NCBI RefSeq assembly: GCF_013416525.1
Contig: NZ_JACCEM010000004.1
Span: 1 to 64,000 of the forward strand
Reading direction: 5' to 3'
DNA: 64,000 nt
From: Parapusillimonas granuli
GTDB lineage: Bacteria > Pseudomonadota > Gammaproteobacteria > Burkholderiales > Burkholderiaceae_B
Within the stretch, counting starts at the first letter, position 1. The number at the start of each line of letters is the position of its first letter. This document shows positions 7,955-15,690 of the stretch, piece after piece. The notes under the pieces are model-generated. The model was not told the origin of the DNA. It saw only the letters and a program-made list of their open reading frames with translations, and did not search any database. The position numbers and the translations under genes are program-made.

Positions 7955-8692
7955 GATAAATACTCCTGACGTTGAAGGGTTTGCTGTTCACCGCATACCG
8001 GATTCCAAGATTCGGAGCCCGCTTTTGCTGTTGATATGCGGTCGGCACGAAGAACCCGGTTGGCCTCGTTGCCACCGTCTTTCCTGAGTTCATCGCCCGC
8101 GACGGCCAGTAGCCCACGAACGTGGGCCGTCAAGGAAAGAAGCGCCAGGAGGGTGCGGCCCGCAGGCGCAGCCGAGGACACGGCCTGGCGCGCCTTGACG
8201 GCACGCGGCCACGGGCTACAGTCGCGGATCAGGTGATGAGGTCAGGAAAGATGGCTGCGCCGGCAACAGCCAGGTCTTTGGTGTCGCCAGCAGGCAAGCG
8301 AAGCGCGCAGGCCCGGTCAGGAAGCCGGGCCGGAGGCGTCAGCGATGCGAAAGGCTGGCGCGAGCCAGTCCTGTCAGGGATGAGCGAACCGCGAACCTGG
8401 AACAGCGCGGTCTGCGAAGCAGGGACGCACAGATTGACGGGTAGATGCTCTGTCTGCTGTTGCAAGCATCACGCTCGTGATTAAATTTCATCGGGTCTGA
8501 ATCCTGCTGTGCAAGCGCAAAGCATGGTAAACGTGCGTTCCACTATGATCCAATACCTGCCACAATGTCGCAAAACTGACGTTTTACACCTCAAATTTAT
8601 TAGTTATTTATTTTTATTTACAGTCATACTTTGACTCAGAAGCCTGTCATAATGTATCTAACTACTGAAAACCCCTCCAACTCACACACAGC
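7955..8692. other. Long intergenic region between ParB-like and XRE genes
   Basis: About 740 bp without a convincing gene. The GC-rich part (about 8080-8440) contains many short inverted GC tracts. The last 110 bp (about 8580-8690) is strongly AT-rich and should hold the XRE promoter, including TTGACT at 8631-8636. Open frames across it, such as 8122-8484 plus and 8229-8465 minus, show no recognisable family and have shadow-like composition. It could contain the ParB-like protein's binding sites or a transfer/replication origin; I see no clear iterons. Confidence 0.4.
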
Positions 8693-9046
8693 ATGAGTAT
8701 TGGCGAACGCCTACGCATTGCACGCACCACACGCGGTCTGACACAGGAAGCACTGGCAAACCTCGTTCAGACGCCCCTCACTCAAGGTGCTATCGCCCAC
8801 ATTGAAGGCGGCCGCAGCGAATCCTCACGGCATATCGTTTGGATCGCTGCTGCATTGCACGTACGCGCAGAATGGTTGGTCACTGGCAAAGGGGAAATGT
8901 TCGAGGAACCATGGCCCTGGCCCTCTATTTCCCGTAGTGCCGTGGCAGAATTGCCTGAGCACGTTCAAGAAGACATCAGCGATTACATTCAGCTGAAGCT
9001 GAATAAGCACGCCCGCAAAGCGGACAAGCCAGGCCCAGACGCCTGA
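8693..9046 (+). CDS. XRE-family transcriptional regulator
   Basis: A 117-residue protein with a lambda-repressor-type helix-turn-helix at about 3-66: MSIGERLRIARTTRGLTQEALA, then LTQGAIAHIEGGRSESSRHI and AAALHVRAEWLVTGKGEMF, a common ending of phage CI-like N-terminal domains. A short acidic C-terminal tail contains EHVQEDISDYIQLKL. It lacks a LexA-type peptidase domain, so it is a simple binding protein. It probably controls the island promoters that flank it, including those before the structured RNA and AlpA-like gene. The gene follows an AT-rich region. Confidence 0.8.
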   Translation: MSIGERLRIARTTRGLTQEALANLVQTPLTQGAIAHIEGGRSESSRHIVWIAAALHVRAEWLVTGKGEMFEEPWPWPSISRSAVAELPEHVQEDISDYIQLKLNKHARKADKPGPDA

Positions 9047-9166
9047 ATCTGCAATTTTCCTGCTATTAGCCTGCAGAAAAGCCACAATTTCTTTAACGCC
9101 TGCGTTCGTTCTCTGGACGGCTCAGGCTGCATCTCGTTGCGTCATTTCCTCCTCCTTTAAGCCTAA

Positions 9167-9195
9167 TTGACATCAATTCTCATTAACGATATGAC
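9167..9195 (+). promoter_or_regulatory. Sigma-70-type promoter, first of two, upstream of the RNA region
   Basis: TTGACA at 9167-9172 is a perfect -35; 17 bp later lies TATGAC at 9190-9195 (4 of 6 to consensus). It faces the structured region and the AlpA-like gene. Confidence 0.5.
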
Positions 9196-9215
9196 TTTTT
9201 AGTATTAGATTAGTA

Positions 9216-9243
9216 TTGACCGATTTCAATAGATACGTAATGA
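9216..9243 (+). promoter_or_regulatory. Sigma-70-type promoter, second, just upstream of the RNA region
   Basis: TTGACC at 9216-9221, a 16-bp spacer, and TAATGA at 9238-9243. A start near 9250 would put the first helix of the folded region about 35 bases into the transcript. Confidence 0.45.
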
Positions 9244-9285
9244 TTACACCAACCCTGCTCTTTAACAACAAAACACCGATAAATA

Positions 9286-9688
9286 CCGCGCCCTGCTCCC
9301 TGTGAGCGGTGCGAGTGCGCGGCTACCCGTGTCGTCAGCTTCATGCGGGGCGACATGCACCTGGGTAGGAGTAAAGCAGGTGAAAAATCATTCCCCTTCC
9401 GGGCCGGTAGCGACTGGTGCGAACTGGAAGGCGTGAGTGACGATCCGTTTACACGGACGCCGGCACTGCCGAAGGCAGGCCACATTCGATGGATGGCGCG
9501 TAATCCGTCGATGACAGCGGCAAAGACCGCAGTTCCCAGCATCCCGACGAACCGCAGCAGCGGAGCCAGCGGCGGGCGCTGCTGGGAACGATCAAAGCAC
9601 CCGGCCTCCATCGTGGCATCTTGGCGGGCCGGACGCAACGGCGCAGACAGCGTCGGCTTTGGAAAGCATCCTGATGCCCAGGGTGCTT
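9286..9688 (+). ncRNA. Candidate structured RNA upstream of alpA-like gene (int-alpA type?)
   Basis: A chain of consecutive perfect or nearly perfect inverted repeats fills this gap. Pairs are CCGCGC/GCGCGG (9286-9291 with 9317-9322) enclosing GCTC/GAGC; CTACCC/GGGTAG (9323-9328, 9363-9368) enclosing TGTCG/CGACA; GGCGT/ACGCC (9430-9434, 9457-9461) enclosing CCGT/ACGG; CTGCC-gaa-GGCAG (9466-9478); TCGATGGAT/ATCCGTCGA (9486-9494, 9503-9511, one G-T); GCGG/CCGC (9517-9530); GTTCCCAGCA/TGCTGGGAAC (9532-9541, 9580-9589); and AAGCACCC/GGGTGCTT (9595-9602, 9681-9688) enclosing GGCC/GGCC and GACGC/GCGTC. The last helix closes just before the Shine-Dalgarno of the AlpA-like gene. Two promoters lie just upstream. 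Location between integrase-island genes and alpA recalls the published int-alpA RNA motif; I cannot test the match. Strand is inferred from the promoters. Confidence 0.6.
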
Positions 9689-9726
9689 CCCAAGGTCTAA
9701 CGGAGGAGTATATGAAGGAGCAGGCA

Positions 9727-9966
9727 ATGCCAAACAGCATCTTTGGCTACCCGTCACCCAGCAGGCAAGCCCCGAAACAACCCGACGAGGCACTTCTGTA
9801 CCGCGTACACACGGCACAGGCAAAGCTGGGCGTGTCGCGATCAACCATCTACCGACTGGTCAACGAAGGGGAGCTGGTGCTCATAAAAATAGGGAAGCGC
9901 TCCAGCGGCATCACTGCAGCTAGTGTTCATGCGTTGATTGAGCGGAACAAGGCGCTGGTGAACTAA
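9727..9966 (+). CDS. AlpA/excisionase-like helix-turn-helix protein
   Basis: A 79-residue protein with a MerR/AlpA-type winged helix near the middle: LYRVHTAQAKLGVSRSTIYRLV, then GELVLIKIGKRSSGITAASVHALIERN. AlpA-like proteins act as excisionases or activate integrase expression in P4-type islands. I chose the ATG at 9727 because AAGGAG sits 6 bp upstream; the ATG at 9712, itself preceded by GGAGGAG, would add five residues. The frame is open further upstream to 9343 but that part overlaps the structured region and has no protein-like features. It converges with the integrase gene with only 9 bp between the stops, and is preceded by the folded RNA region. Confidence 0.75.
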   Translation: MPNSIFGYPSPSRQAPKQPDEALLYRVHTAQAKLGVSRSTIYRLVNEGELVLIKIGKRSSGITAASVHALIERNKALVN

Positions 9967-9975
9967 TCGGCAACG

Positions 9976-11241
9976 CTAAGCCCGTTTCATTTGCAGAACT
10001 TTGGCGGAATCAGCCTGCTCGTGCAGGAAATCCGCCCACACTTGCATGACCACCCGGCGCTCGTCCTCAAAACGGGCGCGGTCATATGCAGCCTGAACCT
10101 CATCGGCCTTGGCATGAGCCAGTTGGGCTTCTAATACGTCAATATCAATCTTCAGACGCTCACGTGCCACCGTGCGCAACATGGCCCTGAACCCATGGGT
10201 CGCATGTTGCCCCTGAAACCCCATATCTCGCAAAGCCTTGCTCAGCGCATCGCGGTGCAAGTGGGGGTTGCCCCGCTTCCCGACCCCCGGAAAGACGTAC
10301 TCGCCTCCCCCATACTGGCGCATCTCATCCAGCATCGCCACCGCCTGCTTTGGCAGACTGACGATATGCTCAATCCGGGTTTTCATCTTATCGGCCGGAA
10401 TGCACCATTCCGCATGATCCAGGTCTATCTCAGCCCAACGTGCAGAAGCAACTACCCCCGGCCTGCAGGCCGTATAGGCGGCCAACAGCAGGCCACCGCG
10501 CACCACCCGCCCCTCGTAGGACAGAATGGCACGCATCAACGGCCCCACCCCTTGTATTTTCGTCACAGCGGGAATATGACCTCCCCGATGCCGGGGCAAT
10601 GCCCGCTGCAACCGAAGAACCTGATCATCTCCGCGAATGCCGCGAACGATACAGTAATCGACAACGCCATTCAGGCACTGGCGAGCCTTAATAGCGATGG
10701 AAGGCGTCGTCGTTGCCAAATCCACCAAAACCGGGACGACATCCTTGCTGGCCATTGTTCTCATATCCAGGTCGCCAAGCATTGGCTGCAGGCGTTTCTG
10801 AACAATGAAAACTGATTTCGTATAGGTGGCAGGCGCCCAACCGGATTTCCGACTCTCCAGCCAGGCATCTGAAACCACAGTGAACGAGTGCTTGCGCGCT
10901 TCTTCCGCTTCCAGCCTTTGCTGAATTTCTTCCTGTGTAAGCGCTTCACGTTCTATCTTGAGACGGTCATAAAAACCCTCCACCGGCTGTCCCATACGGA
11001 CTCGCTGATGAAGTTCAGCAGCCGCCTGATGAGCCGCCGCTATACCCATCTCTGGATAGACGCCCACAATTCTCTTTCCACGGCGTCCATCCTGTTCACG
11101 GTATCGGACCTGCCACTGCTTCAATCCGCTAGGCAGCACGAGCAAATGCAGTCCCTGACCCGATGCAAGGGTGTATGCCGTTTTCTTCGGCTTCGCCTTG
11201 CTGGCCACCAATTCTGTCAACTGCGAAGCTAGTTTTGGCAT
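9976..11241 (-). CDS. P4-type tyrosine integrase of the genomic island
   Basis: A 421-residue site-specific recombinase. The N-terminal DUF4102-type arm-binding domain is visible (AYTLASGQGLHLLVLPSGLKQW, then RIVGVYPEMGIAAAHQ), followed by a SAM-like core-binding domain (about 110-200). The catalytic domain has the first Arg in AAYTACRPG, the HxxR box in HGFRAMLRT and the Tyr nucleophile in VQAAYDRARFE. Length is normal. The gene lies next to tRNA-Leu(GAG), the usual arrangement when the 3-prime end of a tRNA gene is the attachment site. Repeated GTACCCAAA sites sit 25-66 bp upstream of its ATG. It should catalyse integration and, with the AlpA-like protein, excision. Confidence 0.9.
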   Translation of the reverse strand: MPKLASQLTELVASKAKPKKTAYTLASGQGLHLLVLPSGLKQWQVRYREQDGRRGKRIVGVYPEMGIAAAHQAAAELHQRVRMGQPVEGFYDRLKIEREALTQEEIQQRLEAEEARKHSFTVVSDAWLESRKSGWAPATYTKSVFIVQKRLQPMLGDLDMRTMASKDVVPVLVDLATTTPSIAIKARQCLNGVVDYCIVRGIRGDDQVLRLQRALPRHRGGHIPAVTKIQGVGPLMRAILSYEGRVVRGGLLLAAYTACRPGVVASARWAEIDLDHAEWCIPADKMKTRIEHIVSLPKQAVAMLDEMRQYGGGEYVFPGVGKRGNPHLHRDALSKALRDMGFQGQHATHGFRAMLRTVARERLKIDIDVLEAQLAHAKADEVQAAYDRARFEDERRVVMQVWADFLHEQADSAKVLQMKRA

Positions 11242-11265
11242 GGATTTGTCTCAAAGTGGGCATAG

Positions 11266-11307
11266 TTTGGGTACCTGAATTATAAAGTACCCAAACAAGT
11301 ACCCAAA
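11266..11307. promoter_or_regulatory. Repeated GTACCCAAA sites between integrase and tRNA-Leu
   Basis: TTTGGGTAC at 11266-11274 is the inverted copy of GTACCCAAA at 11287-11295 and 11299-11307; the two direct copies have a 12-bp period. Such short repeats next to an integrase gene and an attachment site fit integrase arm sites or excisionase/repressor sites that also control the integrase promoter. Which of these is right cannot be told from sequence. Confidence 0.5.
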
Positions 11308-11345
11308 AACGCGGGATTTACTGAAACCCCATGAGACGCCCTGAA

Positions 11346-11384
11346 CGCAAAAAACCCGCACAAACCTAATGTTCATGCGGGTTT
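11346..11384 (-). terminator. Rho-independent terminator downstream of tRNA-Leu(GAG)
   Basis: On the minus strand AAACCCGCA (11384-11376) pairs with TGCGGGTTT (11360-11352) and is followed by a T run. It lies 45 bp past the tRNA 3-prime end, inside the presumed island, so it probably ends the tRNA transcript. Confidence 0.65.
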
Positions 11385-11428
11385 CCGGTACTTCTCAAGC
11401 TGTTATGAAACAACCTGATTTTTAACTG

Positions 11429-11513
11429 TGGTGCCGACGGCGAGACTCGAACTCGCACAGCTTTCGCCACTACCCCCTCAAGATAGCGTGTCTACCAATT
11501 CCACCACGTCGGC
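11429..11513 (-). tRNA. tRNA-Leu (anticodon GAG), probable island attachment site
   Basis: The reverse strand gives an 85-nt leucine tRNA with encoded CCA. The acceptor stem GCCGACG pairs with CGTCGGC; the anticodon arm is CTATC-TTGAGGG-GGTAG with anticodon GAG; a long variable arm is present; the T arm contains GTTCGAGTC. It decodes CUC/CUU. Upstream on the same strand lies secG. The integrase beside its 3-prime end indicates that this end is the attachment site; the second copy of the attachment sequence was not found and should lie left of the window. Confidence 0.95.
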
Positions 11514-11587
11514 GATGAAAGACCAGCATTCTAGCACAGTTTTTCACCCTTGCATCCAAGGGCGACGCCCCTGCACGCCACCCAAGA

Positions 11588-12136
11588 TTACTTGCCGGCG
11601 CCGCCTTCCGCAGGCTTGTCCGCCGCTGCGCCGGAGCCGGAAGAAGCCGCCTTGGGCTCAGTCGCGGGCGTGGCCGCTTCCGATGCCGGCTTCTGCGACG
11701 CGGCGGGCGCCGACGGAACAGAGCTCGCCGCAGGTGCCGACGGCACACTGGCCGGAGCGGATGATGAAGCCGCCGGTGCGCCAGGGTTTGCCGGAACGGC
11801 TGCGCCGGGCACGGCGGGCACCGCGTCGCCGGCCGATGGCACCGCGGAGCCCTGGTAGCCCTGCATGACACCGCCGTCGATCAGGCCCTTGCCCGCGGGA
11901 TGGTGCGCCATGTAGGCCAGGCCGCCTGTCGACACGAAGAAAATGATGGCCGCCCATTTGGTCATGCGCGACAGGAAATTCGCGGCGCCGGCCGCGCCGA
12001 ACAGGCTTCCCGCCGAACCGCCACCGAAAGACGAGCCCATATCGGCGCCCTTGCCCTGCTGCAGCAAGACCAGGACGATGATGCTAAGCGAGGAAATCAC
12101 CTGGACGGCCAGGAAAACGGGAGACAACCATTGCAT
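11588..12136 (-). CDS. secG: Preprotein translocase subunit SecG
   Basis: SecG is the small inner-membrane subunit of SecYEG that eases SecA cycling during protein export. Two transmembrane helices are visible (about 3-25 and 56-78) with the conserved loop LLQQGKGADMGSSFGGGSAGSLFG between them. The protein has 182 residues, longer than the 110 of E. coli SecG, because of an Ala/Pro/Ser-rich C-terminal tail after about residue 85, which is low-complexity and probably disordered. It follows tpiA by 16 bp on the same strand, with tRNA-Leu downstream, an order I associate with Bordetella and relatives. Confidence 0.95.
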   Translation of the reverse strand: MQWLSPVFLAVQVISSLSIIVLVLLQQGKGADMGSSFGGGSAGSLFGAAGAANFLSRMTKWAAIIFFVSTGGLAYMAHHPAGKGLIDGGVMQGYQGSAVPSAGDAVPAVPGAAVPANPGAPAASSSAPASVPSAPAASSVPSAPAASQKPASEAATPATEPKAASSGSGAAADKPAEGGAGK

Positions 12137-12152
12137 GAAAAAACTCCGAGGC

Positions 12153-12917
12153 CTATGCGGCCGCTATACGTAAAAATTCTTCAGCCACCAGCGAGGCGCC
12201 GCCAACCAGGGCGCCGTCGATGTCTTCCATTGCAAACAGGCTGCCGGCATTGGACGCCTTGACGCTGCCGCCATACAGCACCCGCACTTGCGGCGCACCC
12301 AATTCGGCGAGCCGCCCGCGGATGAAGGCATGCACGGCCTGGGCCTGTTCGGGCGTGGCGGTCAGGCCCGTCCCGATCGCCCATACGGGCTCGTAAGCCA
12401 GCACCAGGCCGGCGACCCGGTCGGCCCCCAGCGCCAGCACAGGCGCCAGCTGCCGCGCGATGACTTCCGTGGTGCGGCCGGATTGCTGCTCTTCAAGGGT
12501 TTCGCCCACGCACACGACGGGCGTGATGTCCGCCTTGAGCGCAGCCAGCGCCTTGCCGGCGACCTGCTCGTCGGTTTCGGCATGCAGGCTGCGGCGTTCG
12601 GAATGGCCGACCAGCACCCATTGGCAGGCGAAGTCGTTCAGCATGGCGGCCGACACCTCGCCGGTATAGGCGCCCTGCTCGTGCACGCTGACGTCCTGGG
12701 CGCCCCAGGACACGCCCGTGCCCCGCAGGTTGTCCCGGGCCTGGGCGAGATACGGGAACGGAACACAAACCGCGATATCGCTGTTGTGCACGGCGGCAAC
12801 ACCGGCGCATATGCCGTCCAGCAGCTTGGCATTGGCGGCAAGGCTGCCGTGCATCTTCCAGTTGCCCATGACTAGGCGTTTGCGAGTCGTGGCACTAAGA
12901 GTGGTGGCACTAAGCAT
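12153..12917 (-). CDS. tpiA: Triose-phosphate isomerase
   Basis: This cytosolic TIM-barrel enzyme interconverts glyceraldehyde 3-phosphate and dihydroxyacetone phosphate. It has 254 residues. Visible active-site elements are the substrate Lys in MGNWKMHG, the catalytic His in GHSERR, the catalytic Glu in AYEPVWAIGTG with the mobile loop, and the phosphate-binding GGSVK. The N-terminal extension MLSATTLSATTRKR is encoded by a 15-bp tandem duplication; with no clear Shine-Dalgarno before the first ATG, Met17 (MGNWKMH) is an alternative start. It lies between qor and secG, same strand. Confidence 0.95.
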   Translation of the reverse strand: MLSATTLSATTRKRLVMGNWKMHGSLAANAKLLDGICAGVAAVHNSDIAVCVPFPYLAQARDNLRGTGVSWGAQDVSVHEQGAYTGEVSAAMLNDFACQWVLVGHSERRSLHAETDEQVAGKALAALKADITPVVCVGETLEEQQSGRTTEVIARQLAPVLALGADRVAGLVLAYEPVWAIGTGLTATPEQAQAVHAFIRGRLAELGAPQVRVLYGGSVKASNAGSLFAMEDIDGALVGGASLVAEEFLRIAAA

Positions 12918-12998
12918 TGAAGAAGAATAAAAAAATTGAACAACCCGGCATTGTAGCTTGGAAAGGCATTTTTCGCCTACCGCGCAGGGGCGGGATTG

Positions 12999-13976
12999 CT
13001 ACACCGTCAGCACGATCTTGCCGATTTGCTCGCCCGCGTCCATCATGGCGTGGGCGTCGCAGGCGCGCTCCAGCGGAAAGGTGGCATGCACGATGGGCTT
13101 GATCCTGCCCGCCTCGAACAAAGGCCAGACCCGCTCTTTCAGCGACCGGGCGATCGCGGCCTTGAACGGAACGGGGCGCGGGCGCAAAGTGGAGCCCGTC
13201 ACGGTCAGGCGGCGGCGCAGTATCTGGCTGCAGTCCAGCTCGGCCTTGGCGCCGCCCAGCAAAGCGATGATCACGATCCTGCCGTCGTCGGCCAGGCAAT
13301 TGATGTTGCGATTGACGTAGCTGCCGGCGACCATGTCCAGGATGACGTCCACGCCCCTGCCGCCCGTGGCGTTTTTGACTTCCTCGACGAAATCCTGCGT
13401 GCGATAGTTGAAGGCTTGCGCGGCGCCCAGGGCTTCGACGGCGCGGGCGCGTTCGTCGCTGCCGACGGTCGCGTACACCTTGTGCCCCATTGCCGTGGCC
13501 AATTGCACGGCCGTCGTCCCGATGCCGCTGGCGCCGCCGTGCACCAGCAGGGTTTCGCCTTCCGACAAGCGCCCGCGATCGAACACATTGCTCCATACCG
13601 TGTAATAGGTTTCCGGTATGCCCGCGGCTTCGACGTCGGAAAGTCCCTTGGGAACGGGCAGGCACTGCGCGGTGGGCGCCACGCAGTATTCGGCATAGCC
13701 GCCACCGGCCAGCAAGGCGCACACTTTGTCGCCCACGGCCAGTCCGCTGTCGCCCAGGTCGCCCGAAACGATTTCACCCACGACTTCCAGCCCGGGCAGG
13801 TCGGAGGCGCCCGGAGGAGGCGGGTAATTGCCCTTGCGCTGAAAGACGTCGGGGCGGTTGATGCCCGCGGCGGACACCTTGATGAGGACTTCCCCGGCCT
13901 GAGGCTGGGGCATGGGCCTGTCCACCAGCACAAGAACTTCCGGGCCGCCGGGCTTCGATATTTCCACCGCTTTCAT
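12999..13976 (-). CDS. qor: NAD(P)H quinone oxidoreductase (PIG3/Qor family)
   Basis: A zinc-free medium-chain dehydrogenase/reductase of 325 residues from the ATG at 13976 (MKAVEISKPGGPEVL); a longer frame upstream to 14075 carries no family sequence. The N-terminal GroES-like domain has GEVLIKVSAAGINRPDVFQRKG and the nucleotide-binding domain has LLVHGGASGIGTTAVQLA. These match the PIG3/quinone oxidoreductase family, which reduces quinones with NADPH. The exact substrate is unknown. It is followed by tpiA and secG, and tRNA-Ser lies just upstream on the other strand. Confidence 0.85.
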   Translation of the reverse strand: MKAVEISKPGGPEVLVLVDRPMPQPQAGEVLIKVSAAGINRPDVFQRKGNYPPPPGASDLPGLEVVGEIVSGDLGDSGLAVGDKVCALLAGGGYAEYCVAPTAQCLPVPKGLSDVEAAGIPETYYTVWSNVFDRGRLSEGETLLVHGGASGIGTTAVQLATAMGHKVYATVGSDERARAVEALGAAQAFNYRTQDFVEEVKNATGGRGVDVILDMVAGSYVNRNINCLADDGRIVIIALLGGAKAELDCSQILRRRLTVTGSTLRPRPVPFKAAIARSLKERVWPLFEAGRIKPIVHATFPLERACDAHAMMDAGEQIGKIVLTV

Positions 13977-14157
13977 ATGGTCTCCATCACGCAAAAGGCA
14001 TAAAGCCCCATTATCGCCTGATATCCTGTTTTTTTCCCGAAAACGCAAGAATCCGGCCCACAAGCCGGCCGACATGGGCTAAACTTTCCTGCCTCTGAAA
14101 GCCCGGGCGAATCGCGACGAACGCGATCGTTCTTCCCGCGGCCCGCCAGAGCAAAAT

Positions 14158-14247
14158 GGAAGCGTGCCAGAGCGGTTGAATGGACTGGTCTTGAAAACCA
14201 GCGACGGGGCAACCCGTCCGTGAGTTCGAATCTCACCGCTTCCGCCA
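14158..14247 (+). tRNA. tRNA-Ser (anticodon TGA)
   Basis: A 90-nt serine tRNA with CCA encoded. Acceptor stem GGAAGCG pairs with CGCTTCC; the anticodon arm CTGGT-CTTGAAA-ACCAG gives TGA; the long variable arm CGACGGGGCAACCCGTCCG-like region is a class II feature; the T arm contains GTTCGAATC. It reads UCA and related Ser codons. It stands alone, 182 bp from the divergent qor start. Confidence 0.95.
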
Positions 14248-14361
14248 ACTACCCCTTCGCAAGCGTCATAGTTCTCGCGTGCTCCCCCTTTCCGCCGTGG
14301 CCGCCGGGCCAGGCCCCGAGATGGCCTTGATGGCGAGGCCAGTTCGATTATCCCGCGTGAA

Positions 14362-14394
14362 ATTGAACAATCAATCTAATTATTCAATTTGTTC
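14362..14394. promoter_or_regulatory. Inverted repeat upstream of the first CoA-transferase
   Basis: ATTGAA (14362-14367) is mirrored by TTCAAT (14383-14388), and GAACAA (14365-14370) by TTGTTC (14389-14394), in an AT-rich stretch about 60-90 bp before the CoA-transferase ATG. It could be a regulator site, perhaps for the LysR protein of the cluster; no direct evidence. The rest of 14248-14454 shows nothing recognisable. Confidence 0.35.
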
Positions 14395-14454
14395 GTTCTA
14401 TTCGCCGTCCCGTATCCTTGTTGCCGAGCTTAAACCGATAAAACTCAGGTAATT

Positions 14455-15681
14455 ATGGATACTTCTACGGATTCTGCACATGCAGCGGGCCAGGCTTTGT
14501 CGGGCGTGCGCGTGCTGGATATCGCCACCTTCCTCGCGGCGCCTTTTTGCGGCACCATCCTCGCCGATTTCGGGGCCGAGGTCATCAAGATCGAACAGCC
14601 GGACGGGGGCGATTCCCTGCGTCAGTTCGGTACGCCCGCCGACTGCGGCGACACCTATATGTGGATGAGCGAGGCGCGCAACAAGCAGTTTGCGACGCTC
14701 GACCTCAGAACGCCCGAAGGAGCCGATATCTTCCGGCAAATGGTGGCAAAATCGGACATCGTGCTGGAGAACTTTCGGCCCGGCACACTGGAAAGATGGG
14801 GCTTGGGCTACGAAGCGCTGCGCCAGGTCAACCCGGGGCTGATCATGCTGCGGGTCAGCGCTTATGGTCAGGACGGCCCCAAGAAGGACGATCCGGGTTT
14901 TGCGCGGATCGCCCACGCTTTCGGCGGCCTCAGCCATCTGGCGGGCGACTCCGACGGCCCGCCGGTCGTTCCCGGGTCGACGTCACTGGCGGACTACATT
15001 TCCGGGCTGTGGGGCGCCATCGGCGTGCTGATTGCCTTGCAGCATCGCAACCGCACGGGGGCCGGGCAGTTCATCGACATTGCCCTGTACGAATCCGTTT
15101 TTCGCTTGCTCGATGAAATCGCCCCCGTTTATGCCAAGTTCGGCACCGTCAGGGGACGGCTCGGCGCCGACGTCGCCAACGTCGCGCCGCACAGCCACTA
15201 CCAAACGGCGACCGGCGAGTGGGTCGCCATCGCCTGCAGCAACGATCGCATGTTCGAGCGGCTGGCCACGCTCATGGGGCGGGCCGAGCTCGTCAAGCGC
15301 CCCGAGTTCGCCAATGCGCCCGCCAGGGCCAGGCATCGCGAAGACATAAACCGGATCGTGGCCGATTGGGCCGGGTCGCTGGGCTACGATGAACTCATCG
15401 CCCTGTGCTCAGAGGCCGGCGTGCCCTGCGGCCGCGTCAATACGATCGCGGACATCTTCCAGGAGCCGCAGTTTCAGGCGCGCGGCAACCTGATGAAAGT
15501 CGACGACGCGCGTTTCGGCGAGACCGTCATCCCCGCGTCCGTGCCCCGCCTGTCTGAAACACCGGCCCGCTTCAAGAACCTGGGGGGCGCATTGGGCGCG
15601 GACAACGACACCGTCTATGCGCGCCTGCTGGGCCTGTGCGAAGGCAAGCTGCAAGAGCTCAAGGCGACGGGCGTGATCTGA
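14455..15681 (+). CDS. Type III CoA-transferase (CaiB/BaiF), probably dicarboxylate CoA-transferase
   Basis: This 408-residue family III CoA-transferase shows GVRVLDIATFLAAPFCGTILADFGAEVIKIEQP at the N-terminus, NKQFATLDLRTPEG, and the expected catalytic Asp at about residue 180 in SLADYISG. Such enzymes move CoA between a donor thioester, often succinyl-CoA, and an acid acceptor. The neighbours (a MaoC hydratase and a second CoA-transferase resembling 2-methylfumaryl-CoA isomerase, 2 kb downstream) suggest mesaconate, itaconate or a similar C5 acid as acceptor. That substrate is inferred, since specificity cannot be read from sequence. It converges with the LysR gene; the stops are 9 bp apart. 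Confidence 0.85.
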   Translation: MDTSTDSAHAAGQALSGVRVLDIATFLAAPFCGTILADFGAEVIKIEQPDGGDSLRQFGTPADCGDTYMWMSEARNKQFATLDLRTPEGADIFRQMVAKSDIVLENFRPGTLERWGLGYEALRQVNPGLIMLRVSAYGQDGPKKDDPGFARIAHAFGGLSHLAGDSDGPPVVPGSTSLADYISGLWGAIGVLIALQHRNRTGAGQFIDIALYESVFRLLDEIAPVYAKFGTVRGRLGADVANVAPHSHYQTATGEWVAIACSNDRMFERLATLMGRAELVKRPEFANAPARARHREDINRIVADWAGSLGYDELIALCSEAGVPCGRVNTIADIFQEPQFQARGNLMKVDDARFGETVIPASVPRLSETPARFKNLGGALGADNDTVYARLLGLCEGKLQELKATGVI

Positions 15682-15690
15682 CACCCGCCG

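Noticed and set aside
8122-8484. Plus-strand 120-codon frame and an opposite 78-codon frame in the ParB-XRE gap
   Set aside because: Arg/Gly/Ala-rich shadow-like composition, no Shine-Dalgarno, no known family.
9343-9726. Upstream extension of the AlpA-like frame
   Set aside because: Open but without protein-like features; it runs through the folded RNA region, while good Shine-Dalgarno signals sit at 9712 and 9727.
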